Shown here piece after piece: positions 1 through 10,098 of a stretch of DNA of 44,288 nucleotides; the first letter of the stretch is position 1; every line of letters starts with the position of its first letter. Position numbers and translations under genes: made by a program. The notes beneath the pieces were generated by a model that did no database searches, was not told where the DNA came from, and was given only the letters and a program-made list of their open reading frames with translations. This stretch comes from Gammaproteobacteria bacterium (GTDB lineage Bacteria; Pseudomonadota; Gammaproteobacteria; HK1): contig JAGTVB010000008.1 in the NCBI GenBank assembly GCA_018224385.1, forward strand, positions 1 through 44,288. Direction: 5' to 3'.

Positions 1-242
1 AAGCGGTCGCTGGTGGCGCTTTTATCGTTGTTGGCGGTGCGCAGCACCTGGGCGCCGGCATAGTCGGATGGGACCTCGGTATAGGAGAAGCTTCGGTCGA
101 CGTAGACGGCCTTGCCCTGGGTCAGCGCATCCCATTGGTAATGCGCTGGTTGCGTAGTTTCTGTGACAACCGGGGCGGCGTTAACCACCGGGTAAAAAAA
201 ACTCGCTAAGACAAAGAATATAAGAGCAAACGGTTTAATCAC
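1..242 (-). CDS. Putative secreted protein with N-terminal signal peptide; 3' end lies outside the window
   Basis: Reverse strand from a GTG at 242 reads (V/M)IKPFALIFFVLASFFYPVVNAAPVVTETTQPAHYQWDALTQGKAVYVDRSFSYTEVPSDYAGAQVLRTANNDKSATSDR..., open to the window edge. A Shine-Dalgarno-like AGGGGGAT lies just upstream. Not in the supplied ORF track. Confidence 0.65.
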   Translation of the reverse strand, partial: MIKPFALIFFVLASFFYPVVNAAPVVTETTQPAHYQWDALTQGKAVYVDRSFSYTEVPSDYAGAQVLRTANNDKSATSDR

Positions 243-701
243 TATCAGATCCCCCTGAACGGTTTTGAACCCGAGGTAAAACTAGCTGAAGTCCCTATTA
301 CCCCTGTGCACTCAGTGCTCAGGGAAACAGATGCGGGAGGGCCCGACGTACCGCCGCGAACGCCCATGACAGCTTACTTTGACGATATTCGCCAACAGAC
401 TATTCCCTTTGTCGGATGCCCTATCCCTCAGCAATAAGAACAACTGCAGCAAGTTAGTGCGCGGATTAGCACAAGGCAGAGTGGTTATCGAGCATCGCAA
501 CCAAACCTTTAGCGTGGCTAACCAAAGCCAACGCTTAGTATTGCGGCGGAAAGCTAATGCGAGCGCAACGTCAGGAAGGAAAGAAAAGGCAGTTATGCGG
601 ATTAATTACAGTTGAATCTCATAAAATGAGCAAATAAAAGCTAAATTAAAAAAGACGATGTTGGCAAGCAGGTTTTTTGTAATGTATGGTTTCTATCGTC
701 C

Positions 702-2159
702 TCAATAAGCGTTCTTACTAAAAATTGTAAATATGGTCTTGAACAAGATCCAAAAATCCAGCCAAACAGACCATTCATTAATGTATTTCAAATCATGAGC
801 GACCCGTCCTTCCATTTTCTCTAAAGTTGCTGTTTCGCCTCTAAATCCTTCCACCTGAGCTAAGCCGGTCATGCCTGGCTTGATGCGGTGCCGAGACAGA
901 TAAGCGTCAATTTTCTTTGAGTAGTAATCATTGTGTTCCACAGCGTGGGGGCGAGGGCCGACTAAAGACATCGTGCCTTGGAGGACGTTAAAAAGCTGCG
1001 GAAGCTCATCGATGCTTGTCCGTCTTAAAATTCTACCCACCCGCGTCACCCTTCGATCATTGCGTATGGCTTGCTCAAGACCTGGTGCTTGTCCCTGATC
1101 GACGTACATTGTACGGAACTTCCAGACCTCGATAATGCGGCCGTCCCATCCGTGCCGGCGTTGTTTGAATATAATGGGGCCAGAACTATCTAATGTTATT
1201 AGAAGCGCCACCAACGCCATAAGAGGGCTCAACACAAGCAAGGCCAACGTAGCAACGACATGATCTTCAAGTGACTTTAGCCACTTGTGAGTGCCAAGCA
1301 GCGGGGTTTCAGAAAGGGTTAATAGTGGCACTCCGCCCAGCTCTTTCACGCTAGGATTTATGAGCTTAAAACCATGGATGTCAGGAGCCCAATAAATATT
1401 GACATTTTTTCTTTCCAGCGCCGTGTATATCCTTGCGATGACTTTGGACTGATCAAGTGGCAAAGTGATGTATACTGATACCACCCGTAGGCTATCGATA
1501 AGCCGCTCCAGTTCTGCGAGCGTTCCTAACACCGGAATACCAGCAACAGTCCACCGGCTTAACGCCGCACTATCATCATCAACGACACCAATGATTTTGG
1601 TATACAACCAAGGATTATCGTTGATGCGTCGAGCTAAATAATGGCCAAGCACGCTCGATCCGATAATCAACGCGTTTTGGCGCCCCCGTTGTTGATGGTG
1701 GTGAAACTTCTCCACAAGAAGCCGAAAAATCAAATGCACTATGAGTTGCAGCACATAGCTTCCAACCATCCAAAGGAGGATTACCTGACGGGATACCAAA
1801 GAGGATGTTTGTGTAATAAATCCAATCAAGAAAAGGCAAAAAACAACTGTTGCCCAGGCCTTTGTGAGCCTAATCGCCATGCGCAGCGCATCAGTCTGGA
1901 ATCTATAAACCCCGAAGTAACTGTAAAAGCCCAGCATTAGCAAGACAACAATGACAGCCTGTAATCGATATAAAAAATCAACGGTATCTAGCCGCAACAA
2001 CGCCAAAGCGAATAACAACACAGTCGCTATAAGGACATCTATCGTTGCCTGTACTGGCCGCAGTACTGATTTCTGTCGTTGCAGGAGCGAAGTCTTTCTT
2101 GGCTGCAAAAAACTGGCAGCGTCCATCTGCGATTCACCGTTTAATCTGCGCCGGCCCAC
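702..2159 (-). CDS. Undecaprenyl-phosphate sugar phosphotransferase (polyprenyl glycosylphosphotransferase, WcaJ/WbaP type)
   Basis: N-terminal multi-TM region plus C-terminal bacterial sugar transferase signature (FKQRRHGWDGRIIEVWKFRTMY... RRTSIDELPQLFNVLQGTMSLVGPRPHAVEHN... KPGMTGLAQVEGFRGE). Confidence 0.93.
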   Translation of the reverse strand: MGRRRLNGESQMDAASFLQPRKTSLLQRQKSVLRPVQATIDVLIATVLLFALALLRLDTVDFLYRLQAVIVVLLMLGFYSYFGVYRFQTDALRMAIRLTKAWATVVFCLFLIGFITQTSSLVSRQVILLWMVGSYVLQLIVHLIFRLLVEKFHHHQQRGRQNALIIGSSVLGHYLARRINDNPWLYTKIIGVVDDDSAALSRWTVAGIPVLGTLAELERLIDSLRVVSVYITLPLDQSKVIARIYTALERKNVNIYWAPDIHGFKLINPSVKELGGVPLLTLSETPLLGTHKWLKSLEDHVVATLALLVLSPLMALVALLITLDSSGPIIFKQRRHGWDGRIIEVWKFRTMYVDQGQAPGLEQAIRNDRRVTRVGRILRRTSIDELPQLFNVLQGTMSLVGPRPHAVEHNDYYSKKIDAYLSRHRIKPGMTGLAQVEGFRGETATLEKMEGRVAHDLKYINEWSVWLDFWILFKTIFTIFSKNAY

Positions 2160-3135
2160 CGAGGCTCAGCGGAGTCAAGAGAACAACATGTTGTAGAGTA
2201 GAGTTCGGCCGCAATCCTAACAGGATGAGGCGGCATGCTCAGCCATATCTTGATACGCAATTCGGGTAGGAGCATATGCTGAGTGACGGGAAAATAGGCG
2301 CGATTCTCATCGCGTCGACGTTCACTTCAGCAATATATGTCGCTATCGAGAACTACTCGCTTGCTATGGTACGGTGGGTCACGGCCCTCATGTACTCTCC
2401 CCTGTACGCTTTTCAATTGCTTGCCACGGGGCAACTACTTGCTTGGCCTGCGCTTTACGGGGCGTTAAAACACCCTTTGAGAGGCATACTCGAATATTTG
2501 CCTGAATCGATGGATTCCTCGCCTTTTGGTCTCCGATGCGGTTAGGCTATTCGCTATTTGGATGAGATTGGAAAGCATCTCCTATGATATTTTTCTGGAC
2601 GTGAGTTGCCTGAGAAATTCATGATCTCTATTCCCAAAGGCATCCTGGCATTATGCTGTTGTTCCGTTGCACGCTGGCAACTCAGATGTTGTTACCCGCG
2701 CATAATATTGTACTCAGCTAGCCGTATGTTCACTATATCACGTGTTGAGCCGACACTCTCTCGTTGTTGATATACAACAAAACGCATATGCGTCGTTGAA
2801 GAGGTTTTTGGAGCGCTCCACCGCCGCGGTTATTCTATGGCATGAAGTATAAGTCGACCGACAAGCCGATGTGATAGGTGGTGTTAGATATTGGCACCTA
2901 AGCTGGGCGAGGAAGGTTGTGGCTTTCCGGAGCACATGTTCCTCGACGTTCGCCGAAACGGTAGCACGAGTGGTCAGACCCTCAGAGTCAACCGACGTTA
3001 CCACGGCTCTTCAAATGCCGTGTAGCAATAGTGGTGATTCCGCCAACGCGCCATTTTTGAACGAAGAGGCGTAATGATACGCAATAGCCAGAAGCGGCGA
3101 GTAATCGCCGAGCCGCACTCGGTTCATTCCCTAAA

Positions 3136-4779
3136 TTACTCCGGGGGATGTCGCGTTGAGGGGTCCGCGGCAGAGGCGCTCCCTTCAACTCGGGGCGTGT
3201 TTTCGGGCCGCCCGCTCTTGAGTTGTGCTCCGCGGTATGTTTGGCTGCCGACCAGCGCCGTGTCGTCCTGCCCAACCACCACAGTAGAGTCTTCAGCAAA
3301 CGGTATCTGGGCTAGGCGAGTCTTAGCTTCCCCTTCCACTTCTGGGAGCACTACCTCAAACTCATAGGTGTGAAAACGCAGCCGATCGCCATGCTTTAGA
3401 AGGCGTTCCGACGTGACTCGTTCATCGTTGACGAAACTTCCATTGACGCTGCCGCGATCGATTATCCAGTAGCCGTAGTCCCGATATTCGATGACGGCGT
3501 GCTCGCGGCTAATGTAGTCATCCTTGACTACCAGGGTGCGCACGCTGGGGGAGTCTTCGGCGGGTGCCCGGCTGATGCGCGTGAGTCGGCCAGTTATATC
3601 GTGGCTTTCCCGATGGGTGGCGCCGCTTAGATCTTTCAGCAAGCAGAAGGGCGGCGGATAGCGGCTTGTGACCGGGGCGACCGTCGGCGGGGTCGCTTCG
3701 GCAAAAGGCCAGCGCCGCACAAGCGCCGTGATGACTAGGGCGAGTAACACGGCCAGACCACCCCCGAAAATGACCAGAATGGCGGGAGTTAATATCCATT
3801 CCGGGGTTAGTTTTTGCACGCTGGGCGAGGTTATTGCAGGTATGGGATTGGTGGCCGGTGCTGCGGAAGGGGGCGGTGAGAATCCCCTCTCGAGCTTTAG
3901 CACGGGGGGTTCCTTCGGTTCCGTAGGTTGCTCGATACCCGGGGCAGAGGCGGGTTGTTCAGCCTTGAACCCCTCTACTGGCGGCCCGGGGAGGGGCGGT
4001 TGCCCGGTGACCAATGCAGCGGGCCTTTCCGGTTCTGAAATGGTGACCGCCGATGGCGTCCCGGGACGCGGCGTCACCGGGGGTAGGAGCATGGGAACGG
4101 GGCGGCCAATGGGCGCCTCGGTATGCTGCAGCGATGCATTAAGGCGTTCAAACATGCTTCCGATGTCGTCAGCGGCGATGGCACGGAAGTACGTCCCGCC
4201 GGTTTTGAAGGTTAGGGTCTGGATCAGCTGGAAATCGGCCGCGTCGGTAAAAGCGATACCGAAGATGCGAATACCGGCGGCGGCGGCTTCTCCGGCGAGC
4301 GTTTCACCCATCCATTTCGCAAGCTCTCGATCCCGCATCGCGTCACCGGTATCAACGATGCCGTCGGTCATGAAAATGATAATTTTCTCCGTATCTACGC
4401 GGCCGTGGCGTTTGAGCTCGTAGATGGCACGCTCCATGCCTGCGGGGCTGTTGGTGAACCGTCCGCGGTAGTCGATAATCTCGAGCTTGGCGAGGAGCCC
4501 AGGGCGGGTGGTTTCGGTAACCGACGTTAGGGGTGCAGCGACGCGTACCTTCTGGTCAAAGATGACGATGGCGACGCGGGTGCGCTCGGTCAACCCCTGC
4601 AGAAATTCGGCCACCGCTCGGCGCGTCAAGAACTGGGGATCGTTTCGCCGCATGCTGCCCGAGTTGTCGAGCAGCAACACGACATCGCGTGGCGTCGCGG
4701 CCGCCAAAACACCGCTCGAGGCGAGCAGAGTGAACGTCATGGCAACCGCCAAGAGCCAATGGGGGCAAACCATAGGCAA
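3136..4779 (-). CDS. VWA domain + FHA domain membrane protein
   Basis: Signal peptide; MIDAS motif VVLLLDNSGSMRRNDP with IIIFMTDGIVDTGD; Pro-rich linker and TM segment; FHA core ISREHAVIEYRDYGYWIIDRGSVNGSFVNDERV. Confidence 0.9.
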   Translation of the reverse strand: MPMVCPHWLLAVAMTFTLLASSGVLAAATPRDVVLLLDNSGSMRRNDPQFLTRRAVAEFLQGLTERTRVAIVIFDQKVRVAAPLTSVTETTRPGLLAKLEIIDYRGRFTNSPAGMERAIYELKRHGRVDTEKIIIFMTDGIVDTGDAMRDRELAKWMGETLAGEAAAAGIRIFGIAFTDAADFQLIQTLTFKTGGTYFRAIAADDIGSMFERLNASLQHTEAPIGRPVPMLLPPVTPRPGTPSAVTISEPERPAALVTGQPPLPGPPVEGFKAEQPASAPGIEQPTEPKEPPVLKLERGFSPPPSAAPATNPIPAITSPSVQKLTPEWILTPAILVIFGGGLAVLLALVITALVRRWPFAEATPPTVAPVTSRYPPPFCLLKDLSGATHRESHDITGRLTRISRAPAEDSPSVRTLVVKDDYISREHAVIEYRDYGYWIIDRGSVNGSFVNDERVTSERLLKHGDRLRFHTYEFEVVLPEVEGEAKTRLAQIPFAEDSTVVVGQDDTALVGSQTYRGAQLKSGRPENTPRVEGSASAADPSTRHPPE

Positions 4780-4800
4780 TCTTCTCTTTAGGTCGTCGTC

Positions 4801-4980
4801 TCAACGCCGAGTGTACCAGGCAACATGTTTGCCACCGATCACGGTAATGTTACCGCACAGAAAAGTGACGTTTCTGTTGCGTGCACCTACTAAGTAATAG
4901 TAGCCTGCGGGCAAATCTGCCAACGACTTGACGCCCTTGGAACCTATGTCGGCATGGTAAATATTGGCACCTCCCAGCAC
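4801..4980 (-). CDS. Possible short ORF or gene remnant (59 aa, GTG start) between the VWA-FHA and kinase genes
   Basis: Open reverse-strand frame: ...LGGANIYHADIGSKGVKSLADLPAGYYYLVGARNRNVTFLCGNITVIGGKHVAWYTRR*. Composition looks protein-like, but there is no ATG and no clear ribosome-binding site. Confidence 0.3.
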   Translation of the reverse strand: MLGGANIYHADIGSKGVKSLADLPAGYYYLVGARNRNVTFLCGNITVIGGKHVAWYTRR

Positions 4981-5031
4981 AACGTCACTAACACAATGGT
5001 CTTGGCCTTAGCAGTACTCTAAAGCTCTCGT

Positions 5032-6306
5032 ATGCAAATTCCTGGCTATACCATCGAAACCGAGATCGGAAAGGGGGGGATGGCCACCGTCTACCTTGCG
5101 ACCCAACAACTATTGGACCGCAAAGTGGCGCTGAAGGTCATGAATCCTTCCTTGGCCGCGGATGATTCTTTCTGTAGCCGCTTTCTCAAGGAAGGCAAGA
5201 CCATCGCGCAGTTCAAGCACCCAAACATCGTGACCATCTATGATATTGGCGCTTTCGAGTCCCATTACTATATGGCCATGGAGTACATCGGCGGCGGCAC
5301 TTTAAAAGAGCGTATTCGCCAGGGTTCGGTACTCGAAGGATCGCTATCGATACTAAGACAGATTTCTTCGGCGCTCGGCTACGCTCATGCACGTGGATTT
5401 ATCCATCGCGATATCAAGCCTGCCAACATCCTGTTTCAGGAAGACGGTAGTGTGGTGCTGTCCGACTTCGGTATCGCTAAGGATATGACCTCGGATGAGC
5501 AGCTCACCCGGATGGGTTTTACCGTTGGGACGCCCGAGTATATGAGTCCGGAACAGGCACTTGGTCGAAGCGTGGATGGGCGTTCCGATCTGTACAGCCT
5601 GGGCGTAGTTTTTTATGAGATGCTCGCAGCGCGGAAACCCTTTGTTGCCCGCGACGCCTTTGCCGTCGCGTTGATGCATGCTAATCAGCCGCCGCCGCCG
5701 TTGCCTGACTCGGCAGAGACTTATCAGCCAATCGTGGAGCGCCTGTTGGCCAAGGATCCGGATCAGCGATATCCCACTGCCGAAGCGTTGCTCCACGCCA
5801 TCGATGCACTCGAGGCACGACGGGCGACTCGCGATGCACTAACCTTAAAGACGAAGGTTACTGCAGTATCCAATGAGGTCGCTGGTCGCCCGCGAGAGAG
5901 GCGCGCCACTGCGCGACGTGCCTTGAAGAAGTGGCCGATGCCCGCTGCTACAGTGGCGTTGGTTGCGGCTGCAGGGCTTTATTTCTATCCGTCGCTTGCG
6001 CCCTATCGCGAGCAGATCGCTTCCGTGCCCGACTCGCCGCCTTCGGAGGTTGGCGCGGAGACCGTTAACAGCACAGTCCCGCCCAGCGCCGGATCGCGCG
6101 AGCTCAGCCCTAGCGTGAAGGCCAGGATCGAGCGACTACTGGAGGTGGCGGAAGCGCACGCGGCGATCGGACGCTTTACCGATCCGCCGGGCAGCAACGC
6201 CTACGACGCCTATAATTTGGTGCTGCAGATCGACCCTGACAACGAGCGTGCTAAGGCAGGAATTCAAACCATCGAAGGAGAGGTGAGGCGCGCCCCGAGG
6301 GATTAA
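5032..6306 (+). CDS. Serine/threonine protein kinase (PknB-like) with C-terminal TM and extracytoplasmic region
   Basis: GKGGMATVYLA glycine loop, VALKVM lysine, HRDIKPANILF catalytic loop, SDFGIAK, GTPEYMSPEQ; TM segment AATVALVAAAGLYFYPSLA. Confidence 0.95.
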   Translation: MQIPGYTIETEIGKGGMATVYLATQQLLDRKVALKVMNPSLAADDSFCSRFLKEGKTIAQFKHPNIVTIYDIGAFESHYYMAMEYIGGGTLKERIRQGSVLEGSLSILRQISSALGYAHARGFIHRDIKPANILFQEDGSVVLSDFGIAKDMTSDEQLTRMGFTVGTPEYMSPEQALGRSVDGRSDLYSLGVVFYEMLAARKPFVARDAFAVALMHANQPPPPLPDSAETYQPIVERLLAKDPDQRYPTAEALLHAIDALEARRATRDALTLKTKVTAVSNEVAGRPRERRATARRALKKWPMPAATVALVAAAGLYFYPSLAPYREQIASVPDSPPSEVGAETVNSTVPPSAGSRELSPSVKARIERLLEVAEAHAAIGRFTDPPGSNAYDAYNLVLQIDPDNERAKAGIQTIEGEVRRAPRD

Positions 6307-6494
6307 TTTGGGGCGCCGCTGGTAGTAGGCCGTCTGGGACTGAGGGTCCGATGCGGGGGGAGCTTGAGACTGTTGCCGACCCAACGCTGACACGCCGGCG
6401 AGACAGCGCTTCGATTCCGTGGTCTAGGGCACAAGGGCATCGAGCGAACTTGGTCCTTGCGTAGGCGCCGTTCATCGTTAACACGCATAGGGAT

Positions 6495-7451
6495 ATGAAA
6501 CAGAGCTTCTTGGATTTTGAGCAGCCCATTGCGGATCTCGAAGCAAAGATTGAAGAGCTTCGCAAGGTCACCGCCGATTCAGAGATCAACATTGCTGAAG
6601 AAATTGAGCGCCTTGAGGCGAAGAGCCGACAACTCACCGAAGCGGTATTCTCTAAGCTTACCGCCTGGCAGATTGCACAACTCGCCCGCCATCCGCGTCG
6701 CGCCTATACGCTGGACTATGTGCAGCGGCTTTTTAGCGATTTCACCGAGCTGCACGGCGATCGCCTCTTTGGCGACGATCCTGCCATCGTGGGGGGCATC
6801 GCGCGGTTTGAGAACCGTCCAGTGATGATCATCGGTCATCAAAAGGGACGCGATACGAAGGAGAAGCTTCATCGAAATTTTGGAATGCCCAAGCCCGAGG
6901 GTTATCGCAAGGCATTGCGGCTGATGCGCATGGCCGAGCGCTTTCAATTGCCGCTGCTGACCTTCATCGATACCCCGGGGGCATATCCCGGAATAGACGC
7001 CGAAGAACGCGGTCAAAGCGAGGCGATTGCGCGCAACCTGTCAGTGATGGCCGAGTTGTGCACGCCGGTGGTTTGCACCATCATCGGCGAAGGGGGATCC
7101 GGGGGTGCTCTGGCCGTCGGCGTGGGTGACCGCGTGCTGATGCTGCAATACAGCACCTACTCGGTCATTTCGCCGGAGGGATGCGCCTCGATCCTTTGGA
7201 AGAGCGCTGAAAAGGCGGCAGACGCCGCCGAGGCGCTCGGCATTACCGCAACCCGTCTGCACCAACTCGGACTAATCGACGGCATTGTTCCTGAACCCCT
7301 GGGGGGAGTGCACCGGGATGTCGATCAGGCGGCTGAGCACCTGAGAGTGGCATTACAGGAAGCCCTCTCTGAACTTGCAGAGGATGATCTGAAACGGTTG
7401 GTCGAGGCCCGTTATCAACGGCTGATGCGCTATGGTGAGTACACCGAGTAA
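6495..7451 (+). CDS. accA: Acetyl-CoA carboxylase carboxyltransferase subunit alpha
   Basis: [18 protein letters not shown]..., [68 protein letters not shown]: diagnostic AccA sequence. Confidence 0.98.
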   Translation: MKQSFLDFEQPIADLEAKIEELRKVTADSEINIAEEIERLEAKSRQLTEAVFSKLTAWQIAQLARHPRRAYTLDYVQRLFSDFTELHGDRLFGDDPAIVGGIARFENRPVMIIGHQKGRDTKEKLHRNFGMPKPEGYRKALRLMRMAERFQLPLLTFIDTPGAYPGIDAEERGQSEAIARNLSVMAELCTPVVCTIIGEGGSGGALAVGVGDRVLMLQYSTYSVISPEGCASILWKSAEKAADAAEALGITATRLHQLGLIDGIVPEPLGGVHRDVDQAAEHLRVALQEALSELAEDDLKRLVEARYQRLMRYGEYTE

Positions 7452-7454
7452 GGG

Positions 7455-8792
7455 GTGGATACAGGGTTTTCTTGGCAACAGCTCGCGAAGGTGCTGCAGC
7501 GCTTTCCCAGCGCGTCTTGCTATTGGGTGGCTTTTAGCGGTGGTGTTGATTCCCACGCCCTGCTGCACGCTTCGACGGCTTTGAGGAATGAGCGGGCGCT
7601 TCCGCAGGTATCTGCTGTACATATCAATCATGCACTGCACCCTGAGGCTAATGACTGGGAACGGCATTGTGCACAGGTCTGTCAGGCACTTTGCGTACCG
7701 TTCAGCGCTAGGCGAGTACACGCCCATCCGCGCTCCGGCGAGAGCCCTGAAGCCGTCGCGCGCCAAGCCCGCTATCAGGCGCTGTCGGCTGTCATTGCCG
7801 AAGGTGACCTGTTGCTTACGGCGCATCATCGGGATGATCAGGCGGAAACATTGTTGCTGCAGTTGGTGCGGGGAGCGGGACCGTCGGGACTTGCGGCCAT
7901 GCCCGCCTGTACTCCCTTCGGCAAGGGTTGGTTAGGCCGGCCGCTGCTCGACGTGTCCCGCGCGATGCTTGAGCAGTACGGGTATGCGCAGCGGCTGCGT
8001 TGGATTTCCGACAGCAGTAATGCCGACACGCGCTATGATCGAAATTTCATCCGGCACCAGGTGCTACCGGCGCTAAAGGCGCGCTGGCCGTCGGTCAACC
8101 GCACGCTGTCGCGGGTGGCTGCAAATCAGCAAGATGCAGCCTGTTTGCTGGAGGATATTGCGGCGGCCGACTGTATGGCGATCGCCGGGTCAGTACCGCG
8201 CACGCTCTCCCGCGCCGGTCTTACCGCTTTGGCACCCGAGCGGCAGCGCAACGTGCTACGGTATTGGCTTCGGTCCCTCGATCTCCCGATGGCCGGAAGG
8301 GTACACATCGAGGCTATCCTATTGGATGCGGTGCGCGGTAGCGAGGAGGCCACTCCCTGTGTTGAATGGCGAGGGGCGGCGATTCGGCGCTATCGCAATG
8401 GGATCTACGCCATGCGTCCTCGACCCGCGGCATCTGGACTCCAACGGCCCCTGGCGTGGGACGTGAAGACCCCGCTTGAGCTAAGCCATGGGCGACTGGA
8501 TGCCACCATGGTCCGAGGCGCGGGCCTCAGTGCAGAGTCATTTGAACGAGGATCCGTCGAGATACGATTTCGCGGCGGCGGAGAGCGCTGCCGCCCTGCC
8601 GGGAGCCGACACACGCGCACGCTTAAAAAGCTGTTTCAGCAACAGGGTGTGCCGCCGTGGGAGCGCGGCAGAGTGCCGCTGATTTATATCGATGGGGACC
8701 TCGCCGCCGTGGCGGGTCTATGGGTATGTGAGCCCTTTGCGGCGCGGGAAGGCGAGGTTGGCTGGCTGTTGTCCTGGCAATGCGCCGACTAG
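7455..8792 (+). CDS. tilS: tRNA(Ile)-lysidine synthase (GTG start)
   Basis: PP-loop YWVAFSGGVDSHALLH; AVHINHALHP; LLTAHHRDDQAETLLLQLVRGAG; RRWISDSSNADTRYDRNFIRHQVLP-type motif; located directly after accA. Confidence 0.95.
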   Translation: MDTGFSWQQLAKVLQRFPSASCYWVAFSGGVDSHALLHASTALRNERALPQVSAVHINHALHPEANDWERHCAQVCQALCVPFSARRVHAHPRSGESPEAVARQARYQALSAVIAEGDLLLTAHHRDDQAETLLLQLVRGAGPSGLAAMPACTPFGKGWLGRPLLDVSRAMLEQYGYAQRLRWISDSSNADTRYDRNFIRHQVLPALKARWPSVNRTLSRVAANQQDAACLLEDIAAADCMAIAGSVPRTLSRAGLTALAPERQRNVLRYWLRSLDLPMAGRVHIEAILLDAVRGSEEATPCVEWRGAAIRRYRNGIYAMRPRPAASGLQRPLAWDVKTPLELSHGRLDATMVRGAGLSAESFERGSVEIRFRGGGERCRPAGSRHTRTLKKLFQQQGVPPWERGRVPLIYIDGDLAAVAGLWVCEPFAAREGEVGWLLSWQCAD

Positions 8793-8944
8793 CACGAACC
8801 GGGCCCCGAAGCGTGCGCGTTGCCTTCGATGGCGTAACACTGGGTGTTTCCGAACAGCTTTCGTTAGTAAAGTCGCGACGCTTGAGGGGCGTGGCCCCGG
8901 ATAGGCTGGTCGGGGTCCGCCGTGAATACGTCTCTGTAAGCTCA

Positions 8945-8967
8945 GGTGCCGCCGTCCTGGCGGCACC
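8945..8967. other. Perfect 9-bp inverted repeat GGTGCCGCC-GTCCT-GGCGGCACC
   Basis: Direct reading; intergenic between tilS and the vanZ-like gene; no downstream T-run. Confidence 0.6.
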
Positions 8968-9038
8968 CGGCCCCCACAAGCCCACTCCGAAACGATGTGC
9001 TTCGTAAGGCTAAACAATGGCCACCGGCATAACTTAGA

Positions 9039-9443
9039 ATGGAGACGGTCTTGAACCGCTTACCGCTACGCTATTTTCCCTTGTGGCTATCCATCGGCTG
9101 GCTGCTCGTTGCTGCCGTGCTTTATACGTCTTTAGCGCCAAGCGGTGTTCCGACAATGGCACCCCACAGCGACAAAGTCGGGCACTTCCTAGCGTATTTC
9201 GTGCTCGCTTTATGGTTTGCGCAACTCTACAACACCCGCGGGCGCATGGGCTGGGCGTTTGCATTCATAGGCATGGGCGTGCTCCTGGAATGCCTGCAGA
9301 CGTTTATTGCTTCACGGATTTTCGACCTTGTCGACCTGCTGGCAAACACGGTGGGGGTGCTGTCTGGCTGGGCACTTGGTTCGATGGCCGGCGCCAATTT
9401 CCTCGCGCGGTTTGAGTTTTGGCTCGAAAGTGATCGCGCTTGA
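9039..9443 (+). CDS. VanZ-like family membrane protein
   Basis: Multi-TM protein of 134 aa with SDKVGHFLAYFVLALWFAQLY ... GVLLECLQTFIASRIFDLVDLLANTVGVLSGWALG, typical of VanZ-like proteins. Confidence 0.85.
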   Translation: METVLNRLPLRYFPLWLSIGWLLVAAVLYTSLAPSGVPTMAPHSDKVGHFLAYFVLALWFAQLYNTRGRMGWAFAFIGMGVLLECLQTFIASRIFDLVDLLANTVGVLSGWALGSMAGANFLARFEFWLESDRA

Positions 9444-9477
9444 GATAGAGACGAGCTTGGGTTGCCAGGGCATTCCG

Positions 9478-10011
9478 CTACCGGGAATCGAGGTGGCGGT
9501 TCTTGTTCTTGACATAGTGGGCTGCAGAATATTCCAAATGCGCGAGCTCCTCGTCGGTCAAGGCCCGAACTTTCTTGGCCGGCTGCCCCACCCAAAGAAA
9601 GCCACCTTCGATCTCTTTCCCGGGAGTCACCACGCTGCCTGCACCAATAAGTGTATGGGAGCGGATAATTGCGCCATCCATGATCCGCGCACCGATGCCA
9701 ATCAAACAGTAGGGTTCCACTGTGCAGCCGTGCAGTACGACGTGGTGACCCACCGTCACATCATGGGCAATCGCCAACTTCTGTCCGCCGGGCGAATAAG
9801 GCCCATCATGGGTGACATGCAGCACTGATCCATCTTGAATATTGGTGCGTTCCCCAATAACGATGGAGTTTACGTCGCCGCGTACCACGGCCATGGGCCA
9901 GATGGAGGCATCCCGGGCGATGGTCACTTGGCCGATGACCAGAGCGGTCCCGTCGACATAGGCCGTGGGAGCGATGTACGGATAAATACCTTCGAATGGG
10001 CGTATGGCCAT
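9478..10011 (-). CDS. Gamma carbonic anhydrase family protein (hexapeptide repeat, YrdA-like)
   Basis: Left-handed beta-helix repeats with VVRGDVNSIVIGERTNIQDGSVLHVTHDGP ... AHDVTVGHHVVLHGCTVE. Likely start is internal MAIRPFEG (10011); the track ORF begins at 10041. Confidence 0.92.
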   Translation of the reverse strand: MAIRPFEGIYPYIAPTAYVDGTALVIGQVTIARDASIWPMAVVRGDVNSIVIGERTNIQDGSVLHVTHDGPYSPGGQKLAIAHDVTVGHHVVLHGCTVEPYCLIGIGARIMDGAIIRSHTLIGAGSVVTPGKEIEGGFLWVGQPAKKVRALTDEELAHLEYSAAHYVKNKNRHLDSR

Positions 10012-10098
10012 AGCTGCGGAACATCCTTCAAGTAACAACAAGTTGCATAGCGTAGCTTGAATGGCAACCTGTTCTCAACACGTCTGGCGGTTAGGCGG

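Noticed and set aside
2276-2545. 89-aa ORF with hydrophobic segments
   Set aside because: No recognisable family and no good RBS seen; possibly chance or decayed, not supportable as a gene.
3668-4423. 251-aa ORF on + strand opposite the VWA-FHA gene
   Set aside because: Antisense shadow ORF of a clear VWA-FHA protein; low-complexity Gly/Ser/Ala composition and no recognisable motif.
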